The position numbers and the translations under genes were made by a program. This document shows positions 17,579 through 27,201 of a stretch of 64,000 bases of DNA, one piece after another; position 1 is the first letter of the stretch; every line of letters begins with the position of its first letter. This stretch comes from Herbinix luporum (GTDB lineage: Bacteria; Bacillota; Clostridia; Lachnospirales; Lachnospiraceae). The notes under the pieces are model-generated. The model ran no database searches. It was not told where the DNA came from and saw only the letters and a list, made by a program, of their open reading frames with translations. The stretch lies in assembly GCF_900070325.1 (NCBI RefSeq), contig NZ_LN879430.1:2456501-2520500 (forward strand), given 5' to 3'.

Positions 17579-20500
17579 TTACTGTAACAAAGATTTAAAA
17601 TCATCAAGCAAGTTCTTAATACTTTCAAAAATTGATATAGTATCAGACATTCCTTTAGATGACTTGGGCAGCTGATAAGTAAAATGTGGATTGGGCTGGG
17701 CAATAAATTTTAAGCTGTTTTTGTATTTCTTTAATAGTTCAGGTATTTTTGACACATCAAGCTTGGCCTTTGGGTACATCATTAGCTTTACTTCATAATT
17801 TTTTTGAACAAGTCCTTGAATATATACACTATGGCAAATGGACTTAATAAGAGCAATATTAATAAGGTTATTAACAGCATGGGGTAAATCACCATAACGG
17901 TCTAATAGTTCCTCTTGCATATCCATAAGCTCCTCTTCAGTCTCAATAGTGGCAATCCTTTTATAAATATCCAGCTTTTGTACCTCGTTTTTAATATAAG
18001 TAGCAGGTATAAAGGCATCCATATCCATATCTACAGTTGTTTCAAAGCCTTCGTCCCAAGCTTCTTCCCCATTAATGGATTTTATAGCCTCATTTAACAT
18101 CTTGCAATACAAATCATAGCCCACAGCCTCCATATGGCCGCTTTGTTCTGCTCCTAAGAGATTGCCGGCCCCACGTATCTCCAGATCCCGCATAGCTATT
18201 TTAAATCCTGAACCCATCTCGGAAAATTCTTTTATGGCATGTAATCTTTTTTCTGCCAGTTCTTTAAGCATCTTATCTCTTTTATACATCAAAAATGCAT
18301 AGGCCGTACGATTGGATCTTCCAACCCGGCCCCTTAGCTGATAAAGCTGTGAAAGACCAAGCCTATCTGCATCGTCAATTATCATTGTATTTACATTAGA
18401 TATATCAAGTCCGGTCTCAATAATTGTAGTAGATACTAAAACATCAATCTCTCCGGAAATAAATTCATGCATAATCTTTTCAAGGGCACGTTCGTACATC
18501 TGCCCATGGGCAACTGCCACATTGGCCTCAGGCACCAGCTTTGATACAGTTGCTGCAACCTCTTCAATTCCTCCTACCCGGTTATAGACATAATAAACCT
18601 GTCCCCCTCTTGCCAGTTCACGACTGATTGCCTCACGGATTATTTCTTCATTATGCTCCAAGACATATGTCTGAATTGGCAAACGATCCACCGGGGGCTC
18701 ATCAAGTACACTCATATCTCTAATTCCCACTAAGCTCATATGAAGAGTTCTGGGTATTGGAGTTGCTGTAAGTGTCAGTACATCAACATCTTTTTTAAGT
18801 TGCTTTATTTTCTCTTTATGGGCAACCCCAAAACGTTGTTCCTCATCAACGATTAGGAGTCCCAAATCTTTAAATTTAACATCTGCTGAAAGAACCCTAT
18901 GGGTTCCTACAACAATATCAAGAGTACCTTTTTTCAATCGCTCTATGGTTTTTTTCTGTTCTGCAGGACTTCTAAACCTAGACAGTATATCCACACTTAC
19001 GGGATAATCCATCATCCTTTGTACCAAGGTATTATAATGCTGTTGTGCAAGGATAGTGGTAGGAACCAAGAAAACCACTTGCTTTCCGTCATTTACAGCC
19101 TTAAAGGCAGCACGTATTGCAATTTCGGTCTTGCCATAACCTACGTCTCCGCAAATCAGACGATCCATAATACGGTCACTTTCCATATCTTTTTTGGTAT
19201 CTTCAATTGCCCGCAGTTGATCTTCTGTCTCCTCATAGGGGAAAGCTTCCTCAAACTCCTTTTGCCAGACAGTATCAGGACTAAACTTAAATCCCCGTTT
19301 TTCTTGCCTACTGGCATAAAGTTCTACCAGTTCCTTTGCAATTTCCTTAACCGCACCCTTTACCCTGGCCTTGGTATTCTTCCATTCCACAGAATTAAGC
19401 TTATTAAGTTTTGGTTTTTTGCCTCCAACCCCTGAATATTTTTGAATCACATCAAGGCCTGTTGCCGGTACATACAACACGCCTCCGTCCCCATACTCTA
19501 TCTTTATATAATCTTTTGTAACTTTATCTACTTCTATTTTCTCAATGCCCCTATAAATCCCTAGGCCATGGTTTTCATGAATAATATAATCTCCGGGGGT
19601 TAAATCCGTAAAGCTTTGTATCTTCTTTCCTTCATGGGAAGACTTTTTCTTCTTTTTCTTTCTTTCCGCTCCAAAGATATCACTTTCTGAGATAATAACC
19701 AGCTTAATTAAAGGATACTCAAATCCTCTTTTTATGTTGCCGTAGGTGACCATAATCTCGCCGCTTTGAAGAACCCGATTCATATCCTCACTATAGAAAG
19801 GATTTAGGTTAAAATCCCTAAGATCTTCACTTAAACGTTTAGCCCTTGTCCTGGAACCGGATAGAAGAATAACTCTGTATTTTTTCTTTTTCCAATATTC
19901 TAAATCCTTTACCAAAACATCAAAATTTTTATGGTAGGAGGGCAAAGTCTGAACGGTAAAATCATATTTGTGCTTAGGGGTTATATAGCTATTTCTAGCT
20001 TCCATGGTACTAATAAGCAAGGTATTTTTCTTAGCAAGGATATTAAGTACTTCTTTATAACCATAGATTGTATCCATCTGTCCGGGAAGTATATAACCTT
20101 TCTCAATTCTACCTATCATACCTTCCCTAAACTCAGTCTCAACAGCTTCCCCTTTCTCAGATAACCTTCCCGGCTCATCTAAGAAAAATATTGCATCCTT
20201 ATTGTCAAAATACTCATAAAAGCTCATGGTATTATGATAAAAATAATTAATATAGCTTTCCAAAGCCATAGAACCTTGAAAGTTCTCCAAGTTCTCTTTA
20301 AATTCTGCAATAATACTGCGGATTCTTGCGGCTTCCTCGGTCTTAAATTGATCCCTTAAATTTTTTTCATATTCCTTTTCTTCCTGCTCAATCTTTTTTA
20401 AGCCTTCCCTAAGCCTTACATCATCGGGAATAATTTCAGCAGCCGGATAAATAATTAGCCTATCCACCTGTTCAATGGAGCGCTGACTGCTTATATCAAA

Positions 20501-21109
20501 GGTTCTGATAGAATCAATCTCATCTCCCCACAACTCAATCCTATAGGGGGCCTCCTCTGTAAGGGGAAAAATATCAATAATTCCTCCCCGGATGGCAAAA
20601 TCACCGGGGGCTTCTACCTGTGCCTGTCTTTCATAGCCAAGCCGGGTTAGGGTGGTTCCAAACTCCTGCAACTTAATTACTGAATCTAAATCAACTGTTA
20701 TAATCCTATCCTTAATATGTTCAAGGGGAAGCAGTCGGTCCATACCACCGTCTATGGTCATGACAATGGTGGTATCCTTCTTCTCTATTATCCGCCTTAA
20801 AATCTGAAGCCTATCCCTTACAATTGCTCTTCCGTGAATATCGGCACTATAAAAAATAATATCCTTTGCCGGATAAAGAAATACATTTTTATCATATAAA
20901 CGATAGTCCTCATATATTTCTTTAGCCTTCAAATCATTATAGGTAACAATGACTTTGAAGGTAAATCCATCAGCAAGTCCATGGATTAAGTGGCATTTTT
21001 GGGAATCAATACAGCCGGTAATTTGTACCGGCAGTGTTCCCATTATTATATTATCCCTGATATCATTAAATTCCTTTAATTCCTTCAAGGGTTCTGTAAA
21101 TATCTTCAC
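17579..21109 (-). CDS. mfd: Transcription-repair coupling factor
   Basis: The 1176 residues equal the usual Firmicute Mfd length. Order: UvrB-like N-terminal region, RNA polymerase-interaction domain (around 510-580, GDYIIHENHGLGIY), then the translocase with Walker A GDVGYGKT (654-661), DEEQRFG, and the RGRVGRS motif VI, then the C-terminal TRCF domain. It removes stalled RNA polymerase and recruits UvrA. The start is GTG, supported by AGGAGGAAC ten bases upstream. It sits 71 bases after pth, the order familiar from Bacillus. Confidence 0.97.
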   Translation of the reverse strand: MKIFTEPLKELKEFNDIRDNIIMGTLPVQITGCIDSQKCHLIHGLADGFTFKVIVTYNDLKAKEIYEDYRLYDKNVFLYPAKDIIFYSADIHGRAIVRDRLQILRRIIEKKDTTIVMTIDGGMDRLLPLEHIKDRIITVDLDSVIKLQEFGTTLTRLGYERQAQVEAPGDFAIRGGIIDIFPLTEEAPYRIELWGDEIDSIRTFDISSQRSIEQVDRLIIYPAAEIIPDDVRLREGLKKIEQEEKEYEKNLRDQFKTEEAARIRSIIAEFKENLENFQGSMALESYINYFYHNTMSFYEYFDNKDAIFFLDEPGRLSEKGEAVETEFREGMIGRIEKGYILPGQMDTIYGYKEVLNILAKKNTLLISTMEARNSYITPKHKYDFTVQTLPSYHKNFDVLVKDLEYWKKKKYRVILLSGSRTRAKRLSEDLRDFNLNPFYSEDMNRVLQSGEIMVTYGNIKRGFEYPLIKLVIISESDIFGAERKKKKKKSSHEGKKIQSFTDLTPGDYIIHENHGLGIYRGIEKIEVDKVTKDYIKIEYGDGGVLYVPATGLDVIQKYSGVGGKKPKLNKLNSVEWKNTKARVKGAVKEIAKELVELYASRQEKRGFKFSPDTVWQKEFEEAFPYEETEDQLRAIEDTKKDMESDRIMDRLICGDVGYGKTEIAIRAAFKAVNDGKQVVFLVPTTILAQQHYNTLVQRMMDYPVSVDILSRFRSPAEQKKTIERLKKGTLDIVVGTHRVLSADVKFKDLGLLIVDEEQRFGVAHKEKIKQLKKDVDVLTLTATPIPRTLHMSLVGIRDMSVLDEPPVDRLPIQTYVLEHNEEIIREAISRELARGGQVYYVYNRVGGIEEVAATVSKLVPEANVAVAHGQMYERALEKIMHEFISGEIDVLVSTTIIETGLDISNVNTMIIDDADRLGLSQLYQLRGRVGRSNRTAYAFLMYKRDKMLKELAEKRLHAIKEFSEMGSGFKIAMRDLEIRGAGNLLGAEQSGHMEAVGYDLYCKMLNEAIKSINGEEAWDEGFETTVDMDMDAFIPATYIKNEVQKLDIYKRIATIETEEELMDMQEELLDRYGDLPHAVNNLINIALIKSICHSVYIQGLVQKNYEVKLMMYPKAKLDVSKIPELLKKYKNSLKFIAQPNPHFTYQLPKSSKGMSDTISIFESIKNLLDDFKSLLQ

Positions 21110-21180
21110 TAATGTTCCTCCTGACAGTCATGCTACTTGCAGTTACCTCAAAATTAATATCTACAATATATTAATATATC

Positions 21181-21849
21181 CTAAGATTCCTTTTTATTAA
21201 AAATTCTTTCTATTAAGGAGGATCTGCCTTTATCATCCTTTATAGTATCTGCTTGGGATTTATTATTATTTGTTTTTTTAGCTTCCTTCTTCTTATTATA
21301 CTTATTCATTGCCGCATCCATTCCGTCACTTATAATCATCCGGCAAGCATCTGAGCTATCTTTAAGTGCTTCTCTAATAATTTTCTCTTCATCCTCTTTA
21401 AACCTTGATAGTACATAATCAGCCAGATCCCAGTCTTTGGGCTTTTCCCCTACACCTATCTTTATCCTGGGAAATTCATCTGTTCCAAGATGACTGATAA
21501 TACTTTTTATACCGTTATGTCCTCCGGCACTGCCCTTTTTACGAATCCTAAGCTGTCCCACATCCAGGCTGATATCATCATATATTACAATAATGTCCTG
21601 GGCAGAGACTTTATAATAATCTACCAGCTGCCTGACACTTTCACCGCTAAGATTCATATAAGTAACCGGTTGTGCCAAAATAACCTTCTCACCTTCAATA
21701 TAGCCTGTACCGCATATGGCTTTGTGCTTATTTTGGTTCAAGGCAATATTATAGTCGTCCGCTATCCGTGTAATGGCATCCCAGCCAATATTATGCCTGG
21801 TAGCTTGATATTTTTCTGTTGGGTTTCCTAATCCTATAATAATACGCAT
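21181..21849 (-). CDS. pth: Peptidyl-tRNA hydrolase
   Basis: Frees tRNA from peptidyl-tRNA that drops off the ribosome. Active-site residues are visible: Asn9, His19 in TRHNIGWD, Asn66 in MNLSG, Asp91 in VIYDD and Asn112 in GGHNGIKS. At 222 residues it is about 30 longer than usual; the extra is a Lys/Asn-rich tail after about residue 187. It lies upstream of mfd. A palindrome covers its promoter region (21890-21913). Confidence 0.96.
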   Translation of the reverse strand: MRIIIGLGNPTEKYQATRHNIGWDAITRIADDYNIALNQNKHKAICGTGYIEGEKVILAQPVTYMNLSGESVRQLVDYYKVSAQDIIVIYDDISLDVGQLRIRKKGSAGGHNGIKSIISHLGTDEFPRIKIGVGEKPKDWDLADYVLSRFKEDEEKIIREALKDSSDACRMIISDGMDAAMNKYNKKKEAKKTNNNKSQADTIKDDKGRSSLIERIFNKKES

Positions 21850-21889
21850 ATTTTACCTCATCTATCTAAAAAATTGCATAGTAATATAT

Positions 21890-21913
21890 ACTTGACACAG
21901 ATTTGTATCAAGT
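21890..21913 (-). promoter_or_regulatory. Promoter of pth overlapped by a 24-bp imperfect palindrome
   Basis: On the minus strand TTGATA and TATATT with about 17 bases between them suit a sigma-A promoter. A 24-bp near-palindrome (outer ACTTGA/TCAAGT, inner ACA/TGT) covers the -35 and the spacer. It could be an operator; no regulator can be named. Confidence 0.4.
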
Positions 21914-21992
21914 ATGTTGACCATATTGTTGTTACATTATTATAATCTTTTAGTATGAATGTGGCAATAACTATGTTTTCACAAAAGACAAA

Positions 21993-22032
21993 AATATCGC
22001 CTTCCACTTCATGAAAAATGGTTGGCGATATT
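21993..22032 (-). terminator. Terminator after the LacI/ribokinase gene
   Basis: AATATCGCC (21993-22001) pairs with GGCGATATT (22024-22032), followed on the minus strand by TTTTTG. Confidence 0.8.
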
Positions 22033-22050
22033 AAAAATATATTTGTTTTC

Positions 22051-23496
22051 TTATACTTTAGTTACTTTTAATGTGTTCAAAATATCCGATCTATACATTT
22101 CAAGGGTCATTCTATCGGGCATTGATGTTTGTACACCTTGTCTTGTAATACTAATTCCTGCTGCATAAAGAGCAAATTTTATTGAAGTAATCAAATCATT
22201 TCCTTCACACATAAACACAGCTAAAGCACTTATAAAAGCATCTGCTGCACCGGTAGTATCGTTAGCCTCAAAGGGAGCTGCTTCAAATAGTAAAGAATAG
22301 TCTTTGTTTTTTAGATAACAGCCCTTACTGCCTAAGGTTACAATAACATTTTTTACACCTTTTTCAAATAATAGATTGGCCTTTTGAATAACAGATAAAT
22401 CTCCCTCTACCAAACGATTAATTTCTTTTTCATTGGGAATAAAATAATCAATATCATTAATAAAGTTATCATTAATTTTTTCCATTGTTGAGGGCTTTAC
22501 CATAACCTTTACCTTGTTTTTTTTACAAAGATTAAGGGCAAATTCAATGGTCTTTATTGAAACCTCTAATGACATTAGGCAAAATTCAGCATCAATTATC
22601 AAATCCTTATGCTTACTGATTTGATGAATATTAAGATTATCATTGGCTCCAGGGTAAACTACAATCGCACTTTCTCCGTTTTTTGCAATATTAATATAGG
22701 CCTTACCGGTGGGCAATGAGCTGTCAAATTTAACACCGTCTGCTTTAACAGAGTTACTAACCAAACTATTATAGATGGTCTTTCCGTCATTGTCATTGCC
22801 TATACAACCTATGGCATATACTAATCCTCCAAGTTTACCTGCACCCACTGCCTGGTTAGCCCCTTTTCCACCGGGTAAAAGAGCTATGCTGTTTGTAATC
22901 AGTGTTTCTCCATCGGTCGGCATCTTATCAACATTAATATTAATATCCATATTCATACTGCCGATAACTACGATTTTTTTATTATTGTTATTATATTTTC
23001 TAAAGGGACTAGTTACACTTTCCCCCACTTTTAGTCTTATGTCAATTTCCCTTATAATATTATTAGGTGCTTCCTTACTTTCAACAATACTTAGCATAGC
23101 CCTGACAGCTTGTTTTCCTATGTTCTCAATTTCTAAATCAACTGTATCAAGCCTGGGACTTAACATCTCTGATAATCCGGAGGTATTGATGCAAATAACT
23201 GAAATATCCTTAGGAATAAGTACCCCATATGTACTACATATTTGATAAAGGCTGCAAGCTATTTTTTCATTTTCACAAACAATAGCTGTGACATTCATAT
23301 TAATAAGCTGGTGAGATCCTATTTTTCCTGCTTCTAATATGTCTTGCCCTCTAAACACCTTATTGCTATCAAATAATATATCACTATCATACAGGGCACG
23401 AATATATCCCTCACTTATTTTATCACTGTTAAGGCTATTACATAATAATAAGCCTATATTATTATGACCATTTTTAATTAAATGGCTAGTAGCCAA
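22051..23496 (-). pseudogene. LacI-type sensor domain fused to ribokinase (PfkB), 5'-truncated
   Basis: The frame encodes about the C-terminal half of a LacI/periplasmic-binding-type sensor (residues 1-170; GYLATSHLIKNGHNNIG at the start is normally near residue 120-130 of a LacI protein), followed directly by a ribokinase (about 172-475) with GSMNMDIN, LLPGGKGANQAVG and the catalytic DTTGAADAF. The DNA-binding helix-turn-helix and first lobe are missing: upstream the frame continues about 19 codons to a TAA, next to the spoVG terminator, and no start with a ribosome site is seen (TTG at 23496 is the only listed option). The kinase half is intact and has its own terminator, so a shortened product could still be made. 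Confidence 0.75.
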
Positions 23497-23608
23497 ATAA
23501 CCGGCATTTTCATAATTGGTATATACCTGGGCAGATGATTTATCTTCTTCATCTTATTTTCGTCAACTTCTTATTCTATTATTGAGCCACTTAAAAAAAT
23601 ATTTTTAT

Positions 23609-23647
23609 AAGACAAGAAAGGCAGCATCCCGCTGCCTTTCTTGTCTT
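23609..23647. terminator. Strong terminator after spoVG
   Basis: AAGACAAGAAAGGCAGC (23609-23625) and its exact complement (23631-23647) form a 17-bp stem with a 5-base loop, with T-rich tracts on both sides. Confidence 0.92.
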
Positions 23648-23666
23648 TTTATTACCGTTTTCTCTC

Positions 23667-23948
23667 CTACTCCTCGCTTTCAGATTCCGCTTCTAAAGCT
23701 GCAATCTCGTACTTTTCGAGGATAATACTTTGGATTTTTTCTCTTGTTTCCGAATTGATTGGATGAGCGATATCCCTGTATTCTCCATCCCCGGCTTTCC
23801 GGCTGGGCATAGCGATGAATAAGCCCTTGTCTCCTTCAATTACCTTGATATCATGAACAACAAATTCATTATCAATGGTAATTGAAACGACTGCTTTCAT
23901 CTTTCCCTCCTTACTAACCTTGCGTACGCGAACATCGGTAATTTCCAT
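23667..23948 (-). CDS. spoVG: Septation/sporulation regulator SpoVG
   Basis: The 93 residues show the whole SpoVG pattern: [11 protein letters not shown], the [11 protein letters not shown] strand pair, FIAMPSRK and [14 protein letters not shown]. SpoVG is a small nucleic-acid-binding protein that affects septation and sporulation. AGGGGGA lies just before the ATG. In Bacillus it heads a group containing pth and mfd; here the truncated LacI/ribokinase gene lies between it and pth. Confidence 0.97.
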   Translation of the reverse strand: MEITDVRVRKVSKEGKMKAVVSITIDNEFVVHDIKVIEGDKGLFIAMPSRKAGDGEYRDIAHPINSETREKIQSIILEKYEIAALEAESESEE

Positions 23949-24372
23949 GGCTTAGTCCCCCTTCTGTCATTATTTATCGTTAGTTATCAAGAAAAAGTCT
24001 GTTAACATAGTTAATCCAACTTTTCCTAGCCACTTAATTATGTAATACCCCAGAAATCTTTGTCTTATGTTATAAGATAAGACTATTATACCATATAAGA
24101 ACAAAAATGTGAATAATTTTTACAATAAAATATCCTATCTTTACATATTTTACGTTAATTTTCATTTTTTTTTAAGTTTTCTGGACTTATTTTATATCTT
24201 TTTTCATATATCTTAATTGTAAACTTGCATTCTTGGTATTAAAAGGAATATATTACTAGTAAGTTTAAGGCTAACCAATTCTAGTGATTTCTATTGTAAT
24301 TTGGAAAAAATCGATTATAATACAATTTAAAGTTACAATAAATTATAAAATTATATGAATAGGAAGTGCTAT
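23949..24372. promoter_or_regulatory. Divergent intergenic region of spoVG and murC, with murC promoter
   Basis: A murC promoter is seen at TTGTAA (24294-24299) and TATAAT (24316-24321), 16 bases apart. Toward spoVG, an AGGAAAA on the minus strand weakly resembles a sigma-H -35 element, with no convincing -10. GTCTTAT/ATAAGAC (24062-24068, 24077-24083) forms a small inverted repeat. The rest is AT-rich sequence with no gene. Confidence 0.5.
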
Positions 24373-25776
24373 ATGTACAAAATTGATTTTAATAAGCCAT
24401 GCCGAATTCATTTTATAGGAATTGGCGGTATTAGTATGAGTGGTTTTGCAGAATATTTACATAACCTGGGGTTTAAGGTTAGCGGCTCTGACAGTCACAA
24501 AAGTAAAATAACCCAGGATCTAAATGAGCTGGGTATCGAAATTCTTTACGGACAAAGAAAGAGCAATATTACACCTGATATTGATGTGGTCGTATATACG
24601 GCTGCTATTAAAAGTGATAATGAAGAATTTATGGCCGTTAATGAATTGGGAATTCCTAAGTTAAATCGTGCCCAACTAATCGGACAGATTATGGAGCATT
24701 TTGATAATGCCGTTGCCGTATCCGGTACTCACGGAAAAACCACCGTAACCTCTATGCTGTCTTTACTTTTTATTGACGGTAATCTTGATCCCACAATCTC
24801 CATCGGTGGCATCTTAGATGCCATAGGGGGAAATATGCGTATAGGAAATTCAGGTCATTTTATTACTGAGGCCTGTGAATATATGAACTCTTTCTTAGAA
24901 TTTAAGCCTAAAAAGGCCATTATATTAAATATTGATGAAGATCATATGGACTTTTTCAAGGACTTAGATGATATTCGCAATTCTTTTCATCTGTTTGCAA
25001 AAAAAATTCCAAAAGACGGGCAACTGTATATTAACGGCGAGATAGCTAATTATGAGGAGATAACTAAGGACCTAGAATGTGAGGTGCTTACTTACGGTAT
25101 AACTGATCCTGCATATGGCACTAATTATCACTTATATGATATAAGGGCCGAAAATATTAAATCCGATAATTTAACCGGTCAAAGCTTTGACCTTTATTAT
25201 AAAGATAAATTTATAGATAGGATTATGTTAAAAGCCGTAGGCATTCATAATATTTCAAATTCCTTACCGGCTATTGGTATAGCCCTTAATGAACAGATTC
25301 CTATAGAAACAATTAAAAATTCCTTGAAGCATTTTAAATGTGCCCATCGTCGTTTTCAATATAAGGGAACAATTGGCGGTGTCAATATTGTGGATGATTA
25401 TGCTCACCATCCTACAGAAATTACCGCTACCCTTACTGCCGCAAAGACCTATACCGATAATACCCTATGGTGTGTCTTCCAACCCCACACCTTTAGCAGA
25501 ACCAAACGGCATTTGAAGGATTTTGCAAAGTCCTTATCCCTAGCCGACAAAATAGTCCTTGCGGATATATATGCTGCAAGAGAAAAAGATCCCGGGGATA
25601 TTTCTTCTAAGGATTTAGCCAATGAATTGAAAAAGCTGGGTAAAGAAGTATATTATTTCCCCAGTTTCGATGAAATTGAAAACTTTTTATTAGAAAATTG
25701 TATTAACGGCGATCTGTTGATAACTATGGGCGCCGGAGATATCGTAACCGTGGGAGAATCCCTGCTAGGAAAATAG
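24373..25776 (+). CDS. murC: UDP-N-acetylmuramate--L-alanine ligase
   Basis: Adds L-Ala to UDP-MurNAc in the cytoplasm. The ATG at 24373 is chosen because AGGAAG sits six bases upstream; the in-frame ATG at 24355 has none. From that start the protein has 467 residues, with the N-terminal FIGIGGISMSG loop, the P-loop GTHGKTT (118-124), NIDEDHMDFF and the DDYAHHPTEI motif near the third domain. It is transcribed away from spoVG. A cluster of DnaA boxes begins one base after its stop. Confidence 0.97.
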   Translation: MYKIDFNKPCRIHFIGIGGISMSGFAEYLHNLGFKVSGSDSHKSKITQDLNELGIEILYGQRKSNITPDIDVVVYTAAIKSDNEEFMAVNELGIPKLNRAQLIGQIMEHFDNAVAVSGTHGKTTVTSMLSLLFIDGNLDPTISIGGILDAIGGNMRIGNSGHFITEACEYMNSFLEFKPKKAIILNIDEDHMDFFKDLDDIRNSFHLFAKKIPKDGQLYINGEIANYEEITKDLECEVLTYGITDPAYGTNYHLYDIRAENIKSDNLTGQSFDLYYKDKFIDRIMLKAVGIHNISNSLPAIGIALNEQIPIETIKNSLKHFKCAHRRFQYKGTIGGVNIVDDYAHHPTEITATLTAAKTYTDNTLWCVFQPHTFSRTKRHLKDFAKSLSLADKIVLADIYAAREKDPGDISSKDLANELKKLGKEVYYFPSFDEIENFLLENCINGDLLITMGAGDIVTVGESLLGK

Positions 25777-25951
25777 TTATCCACATTATCCACAGTGTTA
25801 TCAACATTTTATGTTAACCAACACTGTGGATATTATTTTATCCATATACATTTCATCAACAATATAGTACCCCATCTCTCAAATCCATGATTTCATATGT
25901 TTCTACCTGTTTTTACATAAAATTACACGCCACTTATCCACTTTGTCCACA
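25777..25951. promoter_or_regulatory. DnaA-box cluster between murC and dnaD
   Basis: Two perfect DnaA boxes TTATCCACA abut at 25777-25785 and 25786-25794. One-mismatch boxes follow: TTATCAACA (25798-25806), inverted ATATCCACA (25825-25833, minus), TTATCCATA (25838-25846), TTATCCACT (25934-25942) and TTGTCCACA (25943-25951). TATCCACAGTGTT and its complement also form a 13-bp stem (25788-25800 with 25820-25832) that could end murC transcription. The dnaD promoter (TATAAT at 26021-26026, weak -35) lies 70 bases on. The rest of the stretch to 26083 holds nothing else recognised. Confidence 0.8.
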
Positions 25952-26083
25952 TCATCAACATGGACTTTACCCCCCGTAAAGCTAGTAAAACAGGCTATTT
26001 CATTAAATTTCAACTTATGCTATAATGGTCACGACAAGCAGATTAGAGGATATAATAGTAAGTAGAAAGGGGATGGATGAATA

Positions 26084-27190
26084 TTGAATAGTATAACCTT
26101 ATGTGCCGAAGGTATTTCAGACGTTACCATAGTCCCAAATACCTTTATTGATTTTTATATGCCTTCTGCCAATGGGGCCTATGTAAAAGTTTATCTTTAT
26201 CTATTAAGAAGCATAGGTACTGCTAATCTAGAAATTACAGTTACCTCTATTGCTGACCACTTAGAAAATACAGAAACAGACATCATCCGTGCCTTAAATT
26301 ATTGGGAAAAGCAGAAACTGCTTAAAATAGAAAGAAATGCCCTAGATGAGATTATAGCAATCCGTATGGTCGATCCTAATCTTGTAAATAATATTAATAA
26401 AACCACAGTTAGTAACACCACAGTAAATACTACTGTTATAGATAATGTAGATAGCGAAATTGCTGATGTTTCAGTTAACATACATACCGCTAAGGAACCG
26501 GCCATTAGACAAAAATATACTCAGAAGCAGATTTCAGAACTAAGCAGTAATGACGAAATTAAATATGCCATGCATATAGTGGAAATATATTTAGACCGAC
26601 CCTTAAAACCTATGGATATGCAATTAATCTTATATTTATATGAAGAATTGAATTTTTCTTCTGAATTAATTATGTATTTATATGAATACTGCGTCTCAAA
26701 GAATAAGAAGAATCCTTCTTATATCGAAGCGGTTGCCCTTAGCTGGGCTAAGGAAGGTATTGATACAGAAGAAAAGGCAAGGGAGGCTACTGCCAGCCAT
26801 AATGAGCATTTTAATACTGTAAATAAAGCCTTTGGATTAAATAGGCCACCGGGGCAGATTGAACGACAATATATCACAAAATGGGTGGAAGTCTTCTTAT
26901 TTTCTGATGATATTATTACGGAGGCCTGTAACAGAACACTTTTAAGAACTCAAAAGCCTGATTTTAAATATGCTGATAAGATACTTGAGACATGGTTTAA
27001 AAAAGGTGTGAAAAATATGGCTGATATAGCCAAGCTGGATGAAGAGTTTGCTATGGGTAACAGACTTAAAAGCAAGGTTACTCCTATATCCAGACAAACA
27101 TCCAATAAATTTAACCAGTTCCCCCAAAGAACTTATTCGGCTAATGATTATGCCGAGCTTGAACGTAAGTTAATTAACAAGGGATTATAA
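26084..27190 (+). CDS. DnaD-domain replication initiation protein
   Basis: The 368-residue protein has an N-terminal winged-helix region (about 20-85, VKVYLYLLRSIG then ITSIADHL-type helices) and two DnaD/DnaB_2 domains (about 155-230 and 255-325). In Firmicutes DnaD-like proteins bind DnaA and DNA at the origin and help load the replicative helicase. The start is TTG with AGAAAGGGG upstream; both nearby ATGs open short dead-end frames. It is followed after 11 bases by the helicase loader, forming one operon. Confidence 0.9.
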   Translation: MNSITLCAEGISDVTIVPNTFIDFYMPSANGAYVKVYLYLLRSIGTANLEITVTSIADHLENTETDIIRALNYWEKQKLLKIERNALDEIIAIRMVDPNLVNNINKTTVSNTTVNTTVIDNVDSEIADVSVNIHTAKEPAIRQKYTQKQISELSSNDEIKYAMHIVEIYLDRPLKPMDMQLILYLYEELNFSSELIMYLYEYCVSKNKKNPSYIEAVALSWAKEGIDTEEKAREATASHNEHFNTVNKAFGLNRPPGQIERQYITKWVEVFLFSDDIITEACNRTLLRTQKPDFKYADKILETWFKKGVKNMADIAKLDEEFAMGNRLKSKVTPISRQTSNKFNQFPQRTYSANDYAELERKLINKGL

Positions 27191-27201
27191 AGGAGAAATA
27201 T

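Noticed and set aside
18899..19435. 178-residue plus-strand frame
   Set aside because: Antisense shadow of mfd with low-complexity content and no start signals.
25777..25951. Chromosomal origin (oriC)
   Set aside because: DnaA boxes are present, but dnaA, dnaN, rpmH and gidA are absent and no unwinding element is evident, so I call it a DnaA-box cluster only.
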